The notes beneath the pieces were generated by a model. It was not told the DNA's origin. It saw only the letters and a program-made list of their open reading frames with translations, and did not search any database. This document shows, in pieces, positions 1 to 8,800 of a stretch of DNA of 64,000 nucleotides (position 1 is the stretch's first letter; each line of letters starts with the position of its first letter). Source of the DNA: Acidimicrobiales bacterium (GTDB lineage: Bacteria > Actinomycetota > Acidimicrobiia > Acidimicrobiales > SHLQ01); NCBI GenBank assembly GCA_020628865.1, contig JAHDEJ010000005.1, forward strand, positions 140,415-204,414, written 5' to 3'. The position numbers were made by a program, and so were the translations under genes.

Positions 1-256
1 AGATGATGCCTGTGGCGAGCTGGAACTCCCGGTAGTCGAAGCCCTCGACACCCGGGACCGACTCGGTGAGGTCCTCGAGCGCGCCGATGTTCACGATGTA
101 GAAGAACGTGGGGATGATGAGCGCCGGGAGAATCGATTCCGGCTCTCGGGGGATGGCCCGTAGGGCACGCTTCGCAACCGTGAGCATGTCCTTCAGGAAT
201 CCGGAGCGCCGGGCGCGAACATCGGAGCGCGTGATGGTGGGTGTGGTCGTGGTCAT
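1..256 (-). CDS. ABC-2 type transporter permease, partial (N-terminal 85 residues)
   Basis: The reading frame starts with ATG at 256 and runs off the left edge of the window, so only the N-terminus is seen. It has a Thr-rich start, a basic cytoplasmic segment, then a hydrophobic stretch containing ALIIPTFFYIV, as in DrrB-like ABC-2 permeases. Its ATG overlaps the stop of the upstream ATPase by 4 bp (ATGA at 253-256), so the two are translationally coupled. It should form the membrane half of the exporter with the ATPase at 253-1194. The family call rests mostly on this partner; the substrate is unknown. Confidence 0.75.
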   Translation of the reverse strand, partial: MTTTTPTITRSDVRARRSGFLKDMLTVAKRALRAIPREPESILPALIIPTFFYIVNIGALEDLTESVPGVEGFDYREFQLATGII

Positions 257-1194
257 GCGGACACCTCGATCCGGTCGCCGGTGAGTTCGAGAAAGACATC
301 GTCGAGCGTCGGCGTGCGCAGCGTGAGCTCCTCGACGGAGGCGCCGATGGCGTCGAGGGCCACGGCAACCGGTGAGACGGTGGCCGCTCCGTTGCTCACC
401 GAGACGAGCAGAGCGCGGGGTCCCTGTTCCACCTTCTCGACGCCGTCGACCTGATGAAGTGCGGCGATGGCCTCGCCGGCGTCGGAGGACAGCCGAACCT
501 GCAGCACGTCGGAACCGACGGAACGCTTGAGCTCCTCCGGCGTGCCCTCGCCAGCGATTTCGCCGGCACTGATGATGCCGACGCGGTCGGCCAACTCGTC
601 GGCCTCCTCGAGGTACTGCGTGGTGAGGAAGATGGTGGTGCCGAACTGCTGGTTCAGCGCCCGGACCTCTTCCCAGACCCGCGAGCGACTCGTTGGGTCG
701 AGGCCGGTGGTCGGCTCATCCAGGAAGAGGAGATCGGGGTTGTGCATCAAGGATGCGGCCAGGTCGAGGCGGCGCTTCATGCCGCCGGAGTAGGTGCCGA
801 TCCAGCGGTCGATCGCATCCATCTCGATCAAGGTGGAAAGCTCGTCGATTCGGGTTTTCGTTTCCTTCGAGGTGAGGCCGTAGAGGGCACCCTGGAGCTC
901 GAGGATCTCCCGACCGCTCTGCTTGTCGTCGAGCGACGCATCCTGCAGCGCAGCGCCGATGCGGAGCCGGATGTCTTCCGCCGCGTCAACGACGTCCATC
1001 CCGAAGATCTTCGCCGTGCCGCCACTCGGCGCCAGCAGCGTGGTCAGCATCTTCACCACGGTGGACTTCCCGGCCCCGTTCGGCCCGAGGAATCCGTAGA
1101 TCTCCCCGGATTCGATGGTGAGGTCGACGCCCCGAACAGCCTCGACTTCGTCGAAGTTCCGTTTGAGCCCGCGTGCTTCGATGACGGTGGACAT
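253..1194 (-). CDS. DrrA-type ABC transporter ATP-binding protein
   Basis: A 313-residue ABC ATPase that would energise the overlapping ABC-2 permease (1-256), probably for export of a drug, lipid or glycolipid. The Walker A motif GPNGAGKS is at residues 37-44, the signature SGGMK at 136-140 and Walker B LLFLDE at 155-160. The H-loop position reads TTQYLEEADELADR, with Gln instead of His; this is characteristic of the daunorubicin-resistance DrrA subfamily. The C-terminal ~80 residues form the accessory domain typical of DrrA proteins and end in the usual LRTPTLDDVFLELTG. Length and motifs fit a complete protein. The exported molecule cannot be told from sequence. Confidence 0.93.
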   Translation of the reverse strand: MSTVIEARGLKRNFDEVEAVRGVDLTIESGEIYGFLGPNGAGKSTVVKMLTTLLAPSGGTAKIFGMDVVDAAEDIRLRIGAALQDASLDDKQSGREILELQGALYGLTSKETKTRIDELSTLIEMDAIDRWIGTYSGGMKRRLDLAASLMHNPDLLFLDEPTTGLDPTSRSRVWEEVRALNQQFGTTIFLTTQYLEEADELADRVGIISAGEIAGEGTPEELKRSVGSDVLQVRLSSDAGEAIAALHQVDGVEKVEQGPRALLVSVSNGAATVSPVAVALDAIGASVEELTLRTPTLDDVFLELTGDRIEVSA

Positions 1195-1204
1195 GCCTGC
1201 GAAT

Positions 1205-1897
1205 CTAGCGGCTTGCTGTGACAGGTTCCTTCGGAAGGGAGGTGGTGCGCGTGCGACGCTTCACGGCACGGCGGGCCCACCAGGAGCTGCCGGCCACGCT
1301 CACTGCAAGAACGAGTGCGGCGGCGATGAACACGGGGTCGGTCGGGTCCTTGGCCCGGGACGCGGCGAGCGTCATCACTGCAGTTCCCGGCAGCAGGCCG
1401 AGGACCGTCGCAGGCACGTAGCGACTGAGCCGAACACAGCTGAGGCCGCTGCCGTAGTTGAGCATGTTGAACGGCATCACCGGCACCATCCGCAACAACA
1501 GGATCGTGAGGAAATCCCGCTTGCCGAACCAGTGATCGAGCGGGGTCAACCGGCCACCCAGCAACTCCTGGCAGCCCTTGCGCCCCATCGATCTGGCGAC
1601 GATGAAGCTCAGGGTCGCACCAACCGTCTGTGCCGCGATCGCCAAGGGAAACCCAACGGCGAATCCGAAGAGGGCGCCGGTCGTGAGCGTGCCCACCGTG
1701 CCGGGAAGCAACAGGACGATGGCCACCACATAGACGACGAAGAATCCGACGGCGCCCCACCGACTCCCGGCGGTCTGTTCGAGGAGTTCGGCAACACGGC
1801 TCGGCCCGAGCGCGACCAGCACGACGGCGGCCGTACCGAGGAGGAGGCCGAGGATTGCCAATCGCACGAGGGCGATGCTGGGTGAGGGACGCGACAC
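1205..1897 (-). CDS. TVP38/TMEM64 (VTT/DedA-like) membrane protein
   Basis: A 230-residue polytopic membrane protein, GTG start. The central part carries the VTT/SNARE-associated signature: a hydrophobic hairpin around LLLPGTVGTLTTGALFGF (about residues 61-78), then GATLSFIVARSMGRKG, and the re-entrant segment LLRMVPVMPFNMLNYGSGL. Members of this family (DedA, YdjX/YdjZ, TMEM64) are linked to lipid flipping and membrane homeostasis. The C-terminus is a basic, Arg/Lys-rich cytoplasmic tail. It lies 10 bp upstream of the ABC exporter on the same strand and may be cotranscribed. A specific substrate cannot be assigned. Confidence 0.85.
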   Translation of the reverse strand: MSRPSPSIALVRLAILGLLLGTAAVVLVALGPSRVAELLEQTAGSRWGAVGFFVVYVVAIVLLLPGTVGTLTTGALFGFAVGFPLAIAAQTVGATLSFIVARSMGRKGCQELLGGRLTPLDHWFGKRDFLTILLLRMVPVMPFNMLNYGSGLSCVRLSRYVPATVLGLLPGTAVMTLAASRAKDPTDPVFIAAALVLAVSVAGSSWWARRAVKRRTRTTSLPKEPVTASR

Positions 1898-1996
1898 GTT
1901 CGGGTTGATGAGGTGTTCCGGGAGCGTCCGCCCCCATCCGACGAACCCTTCGTTCTTCGGTCGCTTTCGGGGTCGGCTGGATGCTGGATCGGACGG

Positions 1997-3022
1997 TCAG
2001 ATCAACAGCGTTGCAGCAAGGCTCACCCCGGCGACGAGCAGCGAGGCGATTGCTCCGAGGAGCAGCGGCCGCCCGCCGAGCCGACGCAGCCGGTCGACGC
2101 GAACGGCCGCACCCAGTCCGACCAGCGCAATGGTGAGCAGCGTGCCTTCGACCGTTCGGGCGAGGTCCACCGCAGACTCCGGAACCCAGCCGGTCGACCG
2201 CAGCAGGAGGAGGCACAGGAAGCCGACGACGAACGGGGGCAGCAGCGGCGGCCGCTCCACATCGTCGCGTGTCGCTCGGGTTGCGCTCACTCCCGCCACC
2301 AGCGGGGCGAGGAGGATCACCCGGGTCAGCTTGACGACGACGGCGATCGCCAGGACCGACGCGCCTCCGGTCGACGCTGCGGCAACGACCTGGGCGACGT
2401 CGTGCACGCTGGCACCCACCCAGATGCCGAACTGGTCGTTGCTCAGTCCGAAGACTGCGGCGAGGGGCGGCAGCGCAAACATGGCGATCGTGCCGGCCAG
2501 CGTCACGAGGCCGATGGCCATCGCCACCTCTTCCTCTTCCGCGTCCGACGTGTCCTCCATTGCGGCGATCGCCGAAGCACCGCAGATCGAGTAGCCCGTT
2601 GCGATCAGCAGCGAGAGGGGTTCGGACACGCCCAGTCGTTCGCCCAGCCATCGGGTGCCGAAGAAGGTTGCAGCGACGGTGGCAACGACGACGGCGAGGG
2701 TTGCGATGCCGAGCTCGGTGACCTGGCCGATGGACATCCGGAGGCCGAGGAGCACCACGCCGAGCCGCAGGAGTGTCCGGGCGGCGAAGCCGAGTCCGGG
2801 ACGAAGCCGCTCGACGTTCGGCCCGTTGCCGAGGGCGACGCCGGCGGCGACGGCGAAGGTCAGGGACGACACCACCGGAACCAGCGAGTTGAGACCGATT
2901 GCGATGGCGGCGAGCAGGCCTGCGGCGGCGAGCCCGGGAAGGATCGAAGTCGCTGCGGTCCGGGTCGTCGACGGATGATCTGGTGCGGAGGGGAGGTGCT
3001 GAAGCGGGGGGTTCTTCTGCAT
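1997..3022 (-). CDS. YeiH/UPF0324 family putative sulfate exporter
   Basis: A 341-residue protein with about ten predicted membrane segments. It shows the YeiH family pattern: a Gly/Ala-rich first half with LLRLGVVLLGLRMSIGQ, the conserved segment LLIATGYSICGASAIAAM in the middle, and the IWVGASVHDVAQVVAA segment further on. UPF0324 members have been proposed to export sulfate or related anions during sulfonate breakdown; direct evidence is limited. It sits between the DedA-like gene and the TetR gene on the same strand. The first ~25 residues are hydrophilic and Pro/Thr-rich. Family call firm, transported ion uncertain. Confidence 0.88.
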   Translation of the reverse strand: MQKNPPLQHLPSAPDHPSTTRTAATSILPGLAAAGLLAAIAIGLNSLVPVVSSLTFAVAAGVALGNGPNVERLRPGLGFAARTLLRLGVVLLGLRMSIGQVTELGIATLAVVVATVAATFFGTRWLGERLGVSEPLSLLIATGYSICGASAIAAMEDTSDAEEEEVAMAIGLVTLAGTIAMFALPPLAAVFGLSNDQFGIWVGASVHDVAQVVAAASTGGASVLAIAVVVKLTRVILLAPLVAGVSATRATRDDVERPPLLPPFVVGFLCLLLLRSTGWVPESAVDLARTVEGTLLTIALVGLGAAVRVDRLRRLGGRPLLLGAIASLLVAGVSLAATLLI

Positions 3023-3090
3023 GCATTCACTGTCTGCGCGAGCAGACCGGCCCGGTAGATGGCCCCCATCTTCCAGCTCATAGAGTTGAT

Positions 3091-3702
3091 CTATGAACGG
3101 CGGGCGGGGTCTTCGATCAGTTCGATGACCAGCTCGGCCAGCCGTGTTCGCTGGTCAACACTCGGAGGCGCCAACCCGAAGAGGTCGATCAACCACAGGC
3201 CGTCCCCGACCACCCTGGCAAGAAGGGCAACGGTCGGGTCGAGGCCATCGTCGGCCAGCAGGCGGTTCTGCCATTCGGCGAACTGGTCCTGGGCTGGGGT
3301 GAGGTCGCCGTCTTCCAACGCGGCCGCCGCAAAGATGCCGGCCGCTGCATCGGCTTCGCCGTGCTGTCCCGAGGTCACGTACTCGAGGTAGGCCCGGGCG
3401 AAGGCGCCCGTGGGTTCGGCTGCCGCTGCCGCGAGTGCGTGGAGCGTGTCGTCGGCGTTGGTGAGCGTTCGGCTGAGGAGGCCGACGACGAGTTCCTGCT
3501 TCGACGCGAAGTGATAGAGGAGGCCACCCTTGCTGACTCCGGCGACGTCGGCGACCCGCTCGAGCGTCAATCCCGAAACGCCGTCCGTTCGGACGACGTC
3601 GGCGGCCGCATCCAGCAGTCGGTGGCGGGTGGCCGCTGCCTTCGCCCGTTGCTTCGATCGCCCGCCGGACGAAGGTTGCGTCGTCTTCGTTTCGCCTGCC
3701 AT
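3091..3702 (-). CDS. TetR family transcriptional regulator
   Basis: A 203-residue TetR-type repressor. The N-terminal helix-turn-helix spans about residues 25-72 with the signature [19 protein letters not shown]; the C-terminal ligand domain is alpha-helical and Ala-rich. It is divergent from the GMC oxidoreductase (start 3762), leaving a 59-bp spacer with a short ACCG/CGGT inverted repeat around 3714-3727, so it may control both itself and the oxidoreductase. It also lies directly upstream of the YeiH-like gene on its own strand. The ligand is unknown. Confidence 0.92.
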   Translation of the reverse strand: MAGETKTTQPSSGGRSKQRAKAAATRHRLLDAAADVVRTDGVSGLTLERVADVAGVSKGGLLYHFASKQELVVGLLSRTLTNADDTLHALAAAAAEPTGAFARAYLEYVTSGQHGEADAAAGIFAAAALEDGDLTPAQDQFAEWQNRLLADDGLDPTVALLARVVGDGLWLIDLFGLAPPSVDQRTRLAELVIELIEDPARRS

Positions 3703-3761
3703 ACTTTCACTGTACCGGCTGGACGGTTTTTGTCGAGCCGGGTTCCGAAGAGGAGAGTCGC

Positions 3762-5624
3762 ATGGGTGTTCTGGATCGTGTGAAGCAGCAAGCGTTGGCC
3801 CGCAGCGGGGTCCTCAAGCAGCGCGTCGAGGGAGTGTCGGCCGGAAGCGCCGACAAGAAGACCGCGGCCGGAAGCCCGAGTCTCAAGCAGCGCGTCCAGG
3901 GGATGTCGGCCGGAAGCCCGAGTCTCAAGCAGCGTGTCCGGGGGATGTCGGCCGGAAGTGCCGACGAAGATTGGGACTACGTGATCATCGGTGGGGGCAG
4001 CGCAGGGTGTGCGATGGCGAACCGCCTGAGTGCAGATCCGAACAACCGGGTGCTCGTGTTGGAGGCGGGGCGCAAGGACTGGAAGTGGGATGTCTTCATC
4101 CACATGCCGGCGGCGTTGACGTATCCGATCGGCAGCCGCTTCTACGACTGGAAGTACGAGAGCGAGCCGGAGCCGCACATGAATGGGCGCAAGGTGTACC
4201 ACGCCCGGGGCAAGGTGCTCGGCGGGTCATCGAGCATCAACGGCATGATCTTCCAGCGGGGCAACCCGATGGACTACGACAAGTGGGGGGCAACCGAGGG
4301 CTTGGAGCAGTGGGACTACGCCCATTGCCTTCCGTACTTCAAGCGGATGGAGAACCGGCTCATCGGTGGCGACGCCTGGCGTGGCGATAACGGTCCGTTG
4401 CAGATGGAGACGGGCCCGGCGAGCACGCCGTTGTTCAAGGCCTGGCTCGAGGCGGGCCCGCAGGCGGGCTTTGCGTCGACGACGGATGTGAACGGCTTCC
4501 GCCAGGAGGGCTTCGCGATCTTCGACAAGAACATGACGCGTGGCCGTCGGATGAGCGCCGCTCGCGCGTATCTGCATCCGGTGCTGGATCGCCCGAACCT
4601 GACGCTGAAGACGCTTGCGCAGGCGAACCGAATTCTGTTCGAGGGCAATCGGGCGGTCGGGGTGGAGTATCGCCGCGGTCGGAAGACGCATGTGGCGCGG
4701 GCGAAGCATGTCGTGTCGTGTGGTGGCGCGTTCAACACGCCGCAGCTGTTGCAGCTCAGCGGTGTGGGCGACTGGGAGCACCTCAAGAGCCTCGGCATCG
4801 ACGTGGTGTCCGACCTTCCGGGTGTGGGCGAGAACCTGCAGGATCATCTCGAGGTGTACATCCAGCACTCCTGCACGAAGCCCGTGTCGATGCAGCCGTA
4901 CAACGCCACGTGGCGGATGCCGTTCATCGGGCTGCAGTGGCTCTTCCGGAAAGGTCCGGCAGCCACGAATCACTTCGAGGCGGGCGCGTTCGTTCGCAGC
5001 AATGACGAGGTCGAGTACCCGAATCTGATGTTCCACTTCCTGCCGATCGCGATTCGCTACGACGGGTCGTCGCCGGAGGGTGGCCACGGCTACCAGGTGC
5101 ATGTGGGGCCGATGTACAGCGATGTTCGTGGGTCGGTGAAGATTCGTTCGACCGATCCGCGGGAACATCCGGCGGTGCAGTTCAACTACCTCTCGACCGA
5201 GAACGATCGCAAGGAGTGGGTGGAGGCGATCCGGACGACGCGTCACATCATGCGTCAGCCGGCGTTCGATCCGTACAACGGCGGCGAGATCTCGCCTGGT
5301 CCCGAGGTGGAGACGGACGAGCAGATCCTGGACTGGATTCGCAAGGATGCCGAGACGGCGTTGCATCCGTCGTGCACCGCGAAGATGGGTCCGGCGTCGG
5401 ATCCGATGGCAGTGGTCGATCCGAACACGATGCAGGTGCATGGTACCGAGGGTCTCTACGTGGTCGATGCGTCGGTGATGCCGGCGGTGAGCAACGGCAA
5501 CATCTATGCCCCGACGATGATGATCGCCGAGCGGGCGGCCGACCTGATCCTCGGCAACGAGACGCTGGCGCCCGATCACACCGAGGTCTACCGCGCCCCC
5601 GAAGCCGGCCAGTTCAACGCCTGA
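3762..5624 (+). CDS. GMC family FAD-dependent alcohol/choline dehydrogenase with repeat-bearing N-terminus
   Basis: A 620-residue GMC oxidoreductase. The FAD-binding GGGSAG is at residues 77-82, followed by the GMC signatures [16 protein letters not shown] and, later, [14 protein letters not shown]; the C-terminal catalytic region contains [11 protein letters not shown] and the final [15 protein letters not shown]. It closely resembles choline/alcohol dehydrogenases (BetA-like), which oxidise alcohols to aldehydes with FAD. Unusually, about 70 residues precede the flavin fold; in most GMC enzymes it starts within the first 5-15. This extension contains 14-residue repeats ([14 protein letters not shown] type). 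A good ribosome site, GAAGAGGAG, precedes the ATG at 3762. It is divergent from a TetR gene. Substrate uncertain. Confidence 0.93.
   Translation: MGVLDRVKQQALARSGVLKQRVEGVSAGSADKKTAAGSPSLKQRVQGMSAGSPSLKQRVRGMSAGSADEDWDYVIIGGGSAGCAMANRLSADPNNRVLVLEAGRKDWKWDVFIHMPAALTYPIGSRFYDWKYESEPEPHMNGRKVYHARGKVLGGSSSINGMIFQRGNPMDYDKWGATEGLEQWDYAHCLPYFKRMENRLIGGDAWRGDNGPLQMETGPASTPLFKAWLEAGPQAGFASTTDVNGFRQEGFAIFDKNMTRGRRMSAARAYLHPVLDRPNLTLKTLAQANRILFEGNRAVGVEYRRGRKTHVARAKHVVSCGGAFNTPQLLQLSGVGDWEHLKSLGIDVVSDLPGVGENLQDHLEVYIQHSCTKPVSMQPYNATWRMPFIGLQWLFRKGPAATNHFEAGAFVRSNDEVEYPNLMFHFLPIAIRYDGSSPEGGHGYQVHVGPMYSDVRGSVKIRSTDPREHPAVQFNYLSTENDRKEWVEAIRTTRHIMRQPAFDPYNGGEISPGPEVETDEQILDWIRKDAETALHPSCTAKMGPASDPMAVVDPNTMQVHGTEGLYVVDASVMPAVSNGNIYAPTMMIAERAADLILGNETLAPDHTEVYRAPEAGQFNA
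3808..3963 (+). repeat. 42-bp coding tandem repeat in the GMC oxidoreductase N-terminus
   Basis: Two near-identical 42-bp units begin at 3879 and 3921, each encoding SLKQRV(Q/R)GMSAGS plus one to two residues. A more diverged copy ([14 protein letters not shown]) begins near 3811, separated from the others by a short insert that repeats AAGSP. Translation is in frame throughout, so the repeat expands a basic, probably helical or flexible N-terminal segment and does not disrupt the gene. Confidence 0.9.
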
Positions 5625-5643
5625 ACCACCCACCGCGCACACC

Positions 5644-5735
5644 CCACCACCTCTGGGGACAGACCTCGGTGTGGTGGACCTCGCGCGCCGCGTGCTCGCC
5701 TCACCACTTCCGGGGGCTGCCCCCAAAGGTGGTGG
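5644..5735. repeat. Palindromic intergenic element, left copy (modules A then B)
   Basis: Two compact palindromic modules follow the GMC stop codon. Module A (5644-5677) has CCACCAC at its left edge and GTGGTGG at its right; its last 24 bases (5654-5677) are identical to 6115-6138. Module B (5702-5734) is a strong hairpin: CACCAC arms and a GGGGGCTGCCCCC core at 5712-5724. Both modules recur in mirrored order after the next gene. It could terminate GMC transcription, but there is no T-run. REP-like behaviour is inferred. Confidence 0.8.
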
Positions 5736-5791
5736 CCTGCGCGCGGTCGGTGGTCTGGCTGGGTGGTGGGCTCGACGGCTACGTTGGCCCG

Positions 5792-6016
5792 ATGGACCGC
5801 ATGTGGAGTGTCGCGAAGGCGTGGCTCGGCCTCGATCGAACCGAGTCGATCGCGCCCTGGACCCACCTGAAATTGGGCGTTCTCGCCGGTTTGGTGTTCG
5901 CGGTGATCGCCGTCATCTGGAAGGGCACGACGCTCGCGCTCGTGATGCTCGTCGGCTGGACACTCGTCGGCGCCTTGAACGAGTGGTCGAGCCGGCGATC
6001 CACCGGACGCCGCTGA
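5792..6016 (+). CDS. Small two-helix membrane protein, unknown function
   Basis: A 74-residue protein starting at the ATG at 5792. Residues 1-26 are amphipathic and contain WSVAKAWLGLDRTESI; two hydrophobic segments follow (about 28-44 and 48-62), and the C-terminus is basic (SSRRSTGRR). The pattern suggests a small integral membrane protein with a cytoplasmic positive tail. I do not recognise a family. It stands alone between the GMC oxidoreductase and the DEAD-box helicase, bracketed by the two copies of the palindromic element, which suggests an independent transcription unit. A chance ORF is possible but the hydrophobic pattern and composition look real. Confidence 0.6.
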   Translation: MDRMWSVAKAWLGLDRTESIAPWTHLKLGVLAGLVFAVIAVIWKGTTLALVMLVGWTLVGALNEWSSRRSTGRR

Positions 6017-6036
6017 TTCACACCCACCGCGCGCAG

Positions 6037-6138
6037 TTCACCACATCTGGGGGCTGCCCCCGGAAGGGTGGAGGACGATCAAAAGGTGACGGAGCGCGCG
6101 CGGACGACCACAGGTGGGGACAGACCTCGGTGTGGTGG
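6037..6138. repeat. Palindromic intergenic element, right copy (modules B then A)
   Basis: The 357-bp gap 6017-6373 opens with the same two modules as 5644-5735, in the opposite order. Module B (6037-6071) has the GGGGGCTGCCCCC core at 6049-6061 and resembles the reverse complement of the left copy, sharing CCGGAAG on the 3' side. Module A follows: 6115-6138 is identical to 5654-5677 over 24 bases. The rest of the gap (6139-6373) holds a second hairpin near 6217-6235 (CGCCCGGG/CCCGGCG arms) and the leader of the helicase gene; no other gene is seen there. Confidence 0.8.
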
Positions 6139-6373
6139 GGTGGGCATGGCCGGTGGGTGAAGGGCGGCACACGTCCCGGGTTTTTGGGTTGGTGACGGTA
6201 CGGTTGACGGTGCTTCGCCCGGGATTCACCCGGCGATGGGTTCGCAGACAGGCGTAGGTTCCTCCGGTCATCGTGAGCCACACCTACCCCCATCCATCCG
6301 CGTGCGATTCCCCGCAGCGGTCCAACGAACCCCCAACCCGCACCCGGTCCCACCGTGCGTGCAGAGGACACCA

Positions 6374-7870
6374 ATGACCACCACCTTCGCCCAACTGGGC
6401 ATCCCCGACGCGATCTGCGATGCGCTCGCCGACCGCGGCATCACCGAGCCGTTCGAGATCCAGGCCGCCACGATCGCCGACGCGCTCGACGGCCGGGACG
6501 TGCTCGGCCGAGCCCCGACCGGCTCCGGCAAGACCCTCGCCTTCGGCATTCCGCTCGTCGCCACCGTCGACCGGGCCGAGCCCAAGTACCCCACCGCACT
6601 CGTGCTCGCACCGACCCGCGAACTCGCCGACCAGATCAACGCCGAACTCGGCTCGTTCTCCGGCAAGGTCCGAGTCGGCGTCGTCTACGGCGGCGTCGGC
6701 TACGGCCCGCAGCTCAAACTCCTGCAGCGCGGGGTCGACATCCTCGTCGCCTGCCCCGGCCGGCTCGAGGACCTCATCGAGCGAGGCGACGTTCGCCTCG
6801 ACGACGTCACCCAGGTGGTGCTCGACGAAGCCGACCGCATGGCCGACATGGGCTTCATGCCGGCGGTCCGTCGACTCATCGACCAGACGAATCGCGACCG
6901 TCAGACCGTGCTCTTCTCGGCCACGCTCGACGGCGACGTCGCCAAGCTCACCCGCGACTACCAGCACGACCCCGTGCGCCATGAGGTCGGCGAAGAGACG
7001 CCCGACATCACCTCCGCCAGCCACGTGTTCTGGAACGCCCGGAAGGAAGATCGACAGGCGCTCACCGCGCAGGCCGTCGACGCTGTTTGGCCGGCGATCA
7101 TCTTCACCCGCACCCGTCATGGAGCCGACCGTCTCGCCAAGCAACTCGGTCGAGCCGGCCTGAAGGCGGCGGCCATCCACGGCGGACGCAGCCAGAACCA
7201 GCGCACCCGAGCGCTGGCCGACTTTGCGGAGAGCCGCGTGCATGCGCTCGTGGCCACCGACGTCGCCGCCCGCGGCATCCACGTCGATGGTGTTGCGCTG
7301 GTCGTGCACTACGACCCGCCGGAAGACTTCAAGACGTACGTGCATCGCTCCGGTCGAACGGCTCGCGCCGGCGAGGGCGGCGTGGTCGTCTCGCTGATCC
7401 AGCCGGATCAGAAGAAGGACATGCGCAAGATGCAGCGGCAGATCGACCTCGACGAGCCGCTCATCGACCCCGATGTCGATGCCATGCGGGTACTGTCCCC
7501 GGCCGAAGCTCGCACGCTGGCACCGCCCCGGCCCGGACAAGACCAGCCAAAGAAGGGCGGCGGCAACAACCGGAACCGCAACCGAAACGGTCAGCCGAAG
7601 GGCAAGGGCCGCGGTGGAAACGGCCAGCGCAAGGGCAACGGCGGAGGTCAGAGCCGGCAGCAGGGTGAGTCCCGCAGTGACGGCAACGGCCAGCGCAAGG
7701 GCAACGGCGGCGGCCAGGCCAAGAGCTCGAACAACAAGAACGGCAAGAACACCGCCAACGGCAACGGCGGGAACCGGCGTCGTCGTGGTGGCGGTGGCAA
7801 CTCTGCCGCGAGCACGACGAACCGCAAGGCTCGCCGCGCCCATCTGCAGCAGGGGTCGCGTCCGAGCTGA
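6374..7870 (+). CDS. DEAD-box ATP-dependent RNA helicase (RhlE-like)
   Basis: A 498-residue RNA helicase that would unwind structured RNA, for example in ribosome assembly or cold adaptation. All core motifs are present: Q-motif region near residue 20, motif I APTGSGKT, Ia APTRELADQ, motif II DEAD (in VLDEADRMADMG), motif III SAT, IV IIFTRTRHGADRLA, V ATDVAARGI and VI HRSGRTARAG. After about residue 385 comes a Gly/Asn/Lys/Arg-rich disordered RNA-binding tail in which GNGQRKGNGGGQ occurs twice, 66 bp apart. The ATG at 6374 follows AGAGGA; an upstream in-frame extension to 6236 is less likely because the protein matches family N-termini from 6374. Confidence 0.95.
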   Translation: MTTTFAQLGIPDAICDALADRGITEPFEIQAATIADALDGRDVLGRAPTGSGKTLAFGIPLVATVDRAEPKYPTALVLAPTRELADQINAELGSFSGKVRVGVVYGGVGYGPQLKLLQRGVDILVACPGRLEDLIERGDVRLDDVTQVVLDEADRMADMGFMPAVRRLIDQTNRDRQTVLFSATLDGDVAKLTRDYQHDPVRHEVGEETPDITSASHVFWNARKEDRQALTAQAVDAVWPAIIFTRTRHGADRLAKQLGRAGLKAAAIHGGRSQNQRTRALADFAESRVHALVATDVAARGIHVDGVALVVHYDPPEDFKTYVHRSGRTARAGEGGVVVSLIQPDQKKDMRKMQRQIDLDEPLIDPDVDAMRVLSPAEARTLAPPRPGQDQPKKGGGNNRNRNRNGQPKGKGRGGNGQRKGNGGGQSRQQGESRSDGNGQRKGNGGGQAKSSNNKNGKNTANGNGGNRRRRGGGGNSAASTTNRKARRAHLQQGSRPS

Positions 7871-7876
7871 ATGTCC

Positions 7877-8728
7877 TCAGGCGGTGGTGAATGCGGCTTC
7901 GAAGTACTCGGCGATGTCGCGGAACGTGACGACGCCGACCGACCGTCCGGTCTCGTTGGTGAGCATCAGGTAGCGGTGCCGCTTGGCGGCCATCTCGTGG
8001 AGCCCGTCGACGATCGACGCTGATGGCAGCGCGCTCGCCCACACGGTGGTCATCCAGTCGCCGACCGGATGATCGTTGAGATCCTCGACCCGGCACGCGA
8101 CCTTGCGGAACACATCGTGCTGCGTGAACTCGCCGATGACGACATCGCGGTCGTCGACCACCGAGATGAGCCCGCGGTCCATCCGTTGCATCAAATCGAT
8201 GGCTTCGAACAGGGTGGTCTCCGTGGTGACGTCGACGGACACGCGGCTGGGCATGCCGTAGAAGTCCACGTGGCGCAGCGCATGCTCGGCGCTGAAGGCG
8301 TCGTCGTCCTCGGGTTGCTCGGCGAGGAAGTTCGAGGCGAGTCGGATCAGGTCGTAGTGGGTCACGTTGCCGTAGCGGCCGTCGTCGTCGAGCACGACGG
8401 GAAGGTTGCGGAACCCGCCGTCGCCCATCGTGCGGAGCGCCGCCATGGCCGATTCATTGCGGTCGATCAGGTGTGGGTTGGGTGTCATGAAGCCTTCGAC
8501 CGTTTGGTCCCACATGTCGGGTGACTTGACCACCCGATGGGTGACGTCGTGTTCGGTGAAGATGCCGACGATGCGGCCGGCGTCCATCACGAACGAGCAG
8601 CTCGTGTCGGCGTTCGCCATCGCCATGACGCTGTCGCGGACGGTGGTGCCGGTGTCCAACACGACCTGAGAGGACAACTGCATGTCCTGCAACGAGGTCT
8701 GCTCGAAGTGTTCGACGATGTTGGCCAT
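7877..8728 (-). CDS. Protein with four CBS domains
   Basis: A 283-residue soluble protein built of two CBS pairs: about residues 14-67 and 75-132, then 157-210 and 222-281. Each repeat ends in a recognisable CBS strand-helix such as GIFTEHDVTHRVV, GNVTHYDLIRLA, GEFTQHDVFRKVA and GVVTFRDIAEYFE. CBS pairs bind adenosine nucleotides and act as energy or ionic sensors. It lies 72 bp downstream of the last Mrp gene on the same strand, so it may be transcribed with that antiporter and sense cell state. No catalytic domain is attached, and the partner is unknown. Confidence 0.88.
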   Translation of the reverse strand: MANIVEHFEQTSLQDMQLSSQVVLDTGTTVRDSVMAMANADTSCSFVMDAGRIVGIFTEHDVTHRVVKSPDMWDQTVEGFMTPNPHLIDRNESAMAALRTMGDGGFRNLPVVLDDDGRYGNVTHYDLIRLASNFLAEQPEDDDAFSAEHALRHVDFYGMPSRVSVDVTTETTLFEAIDLMQRMDRGLISVVDDRDVVIGEFTQHDVFRKVACRVEDLNDHPVGDWMTTVWASALPSASIVDGLHEMAAKRHRYLMLTNETGRSVGVVTFRDIAEYFEAAFTTA

Positions 8729-8800
8729 GGCCTGCTCCCCCTGCTCGGCGTAGCCCGAGGTTAGGGGACGCGCCGGGTGCGACGCCCGAGAACCCGGCGG

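Noticed and set aside
1053..3026. 657-codon Arg-rich frame on the minus strand
   Set aside because: Overlaps the TVP38-like and YeiH-like genes in another frame; the translation is Arg/Pro-rich and unlike any protein.
3808..3963. Direct repeats that could suggest a CRISPR or satellite array
   Set aside because: Only two to three in-frame coding copies with no spacers; explained by protein repeats.
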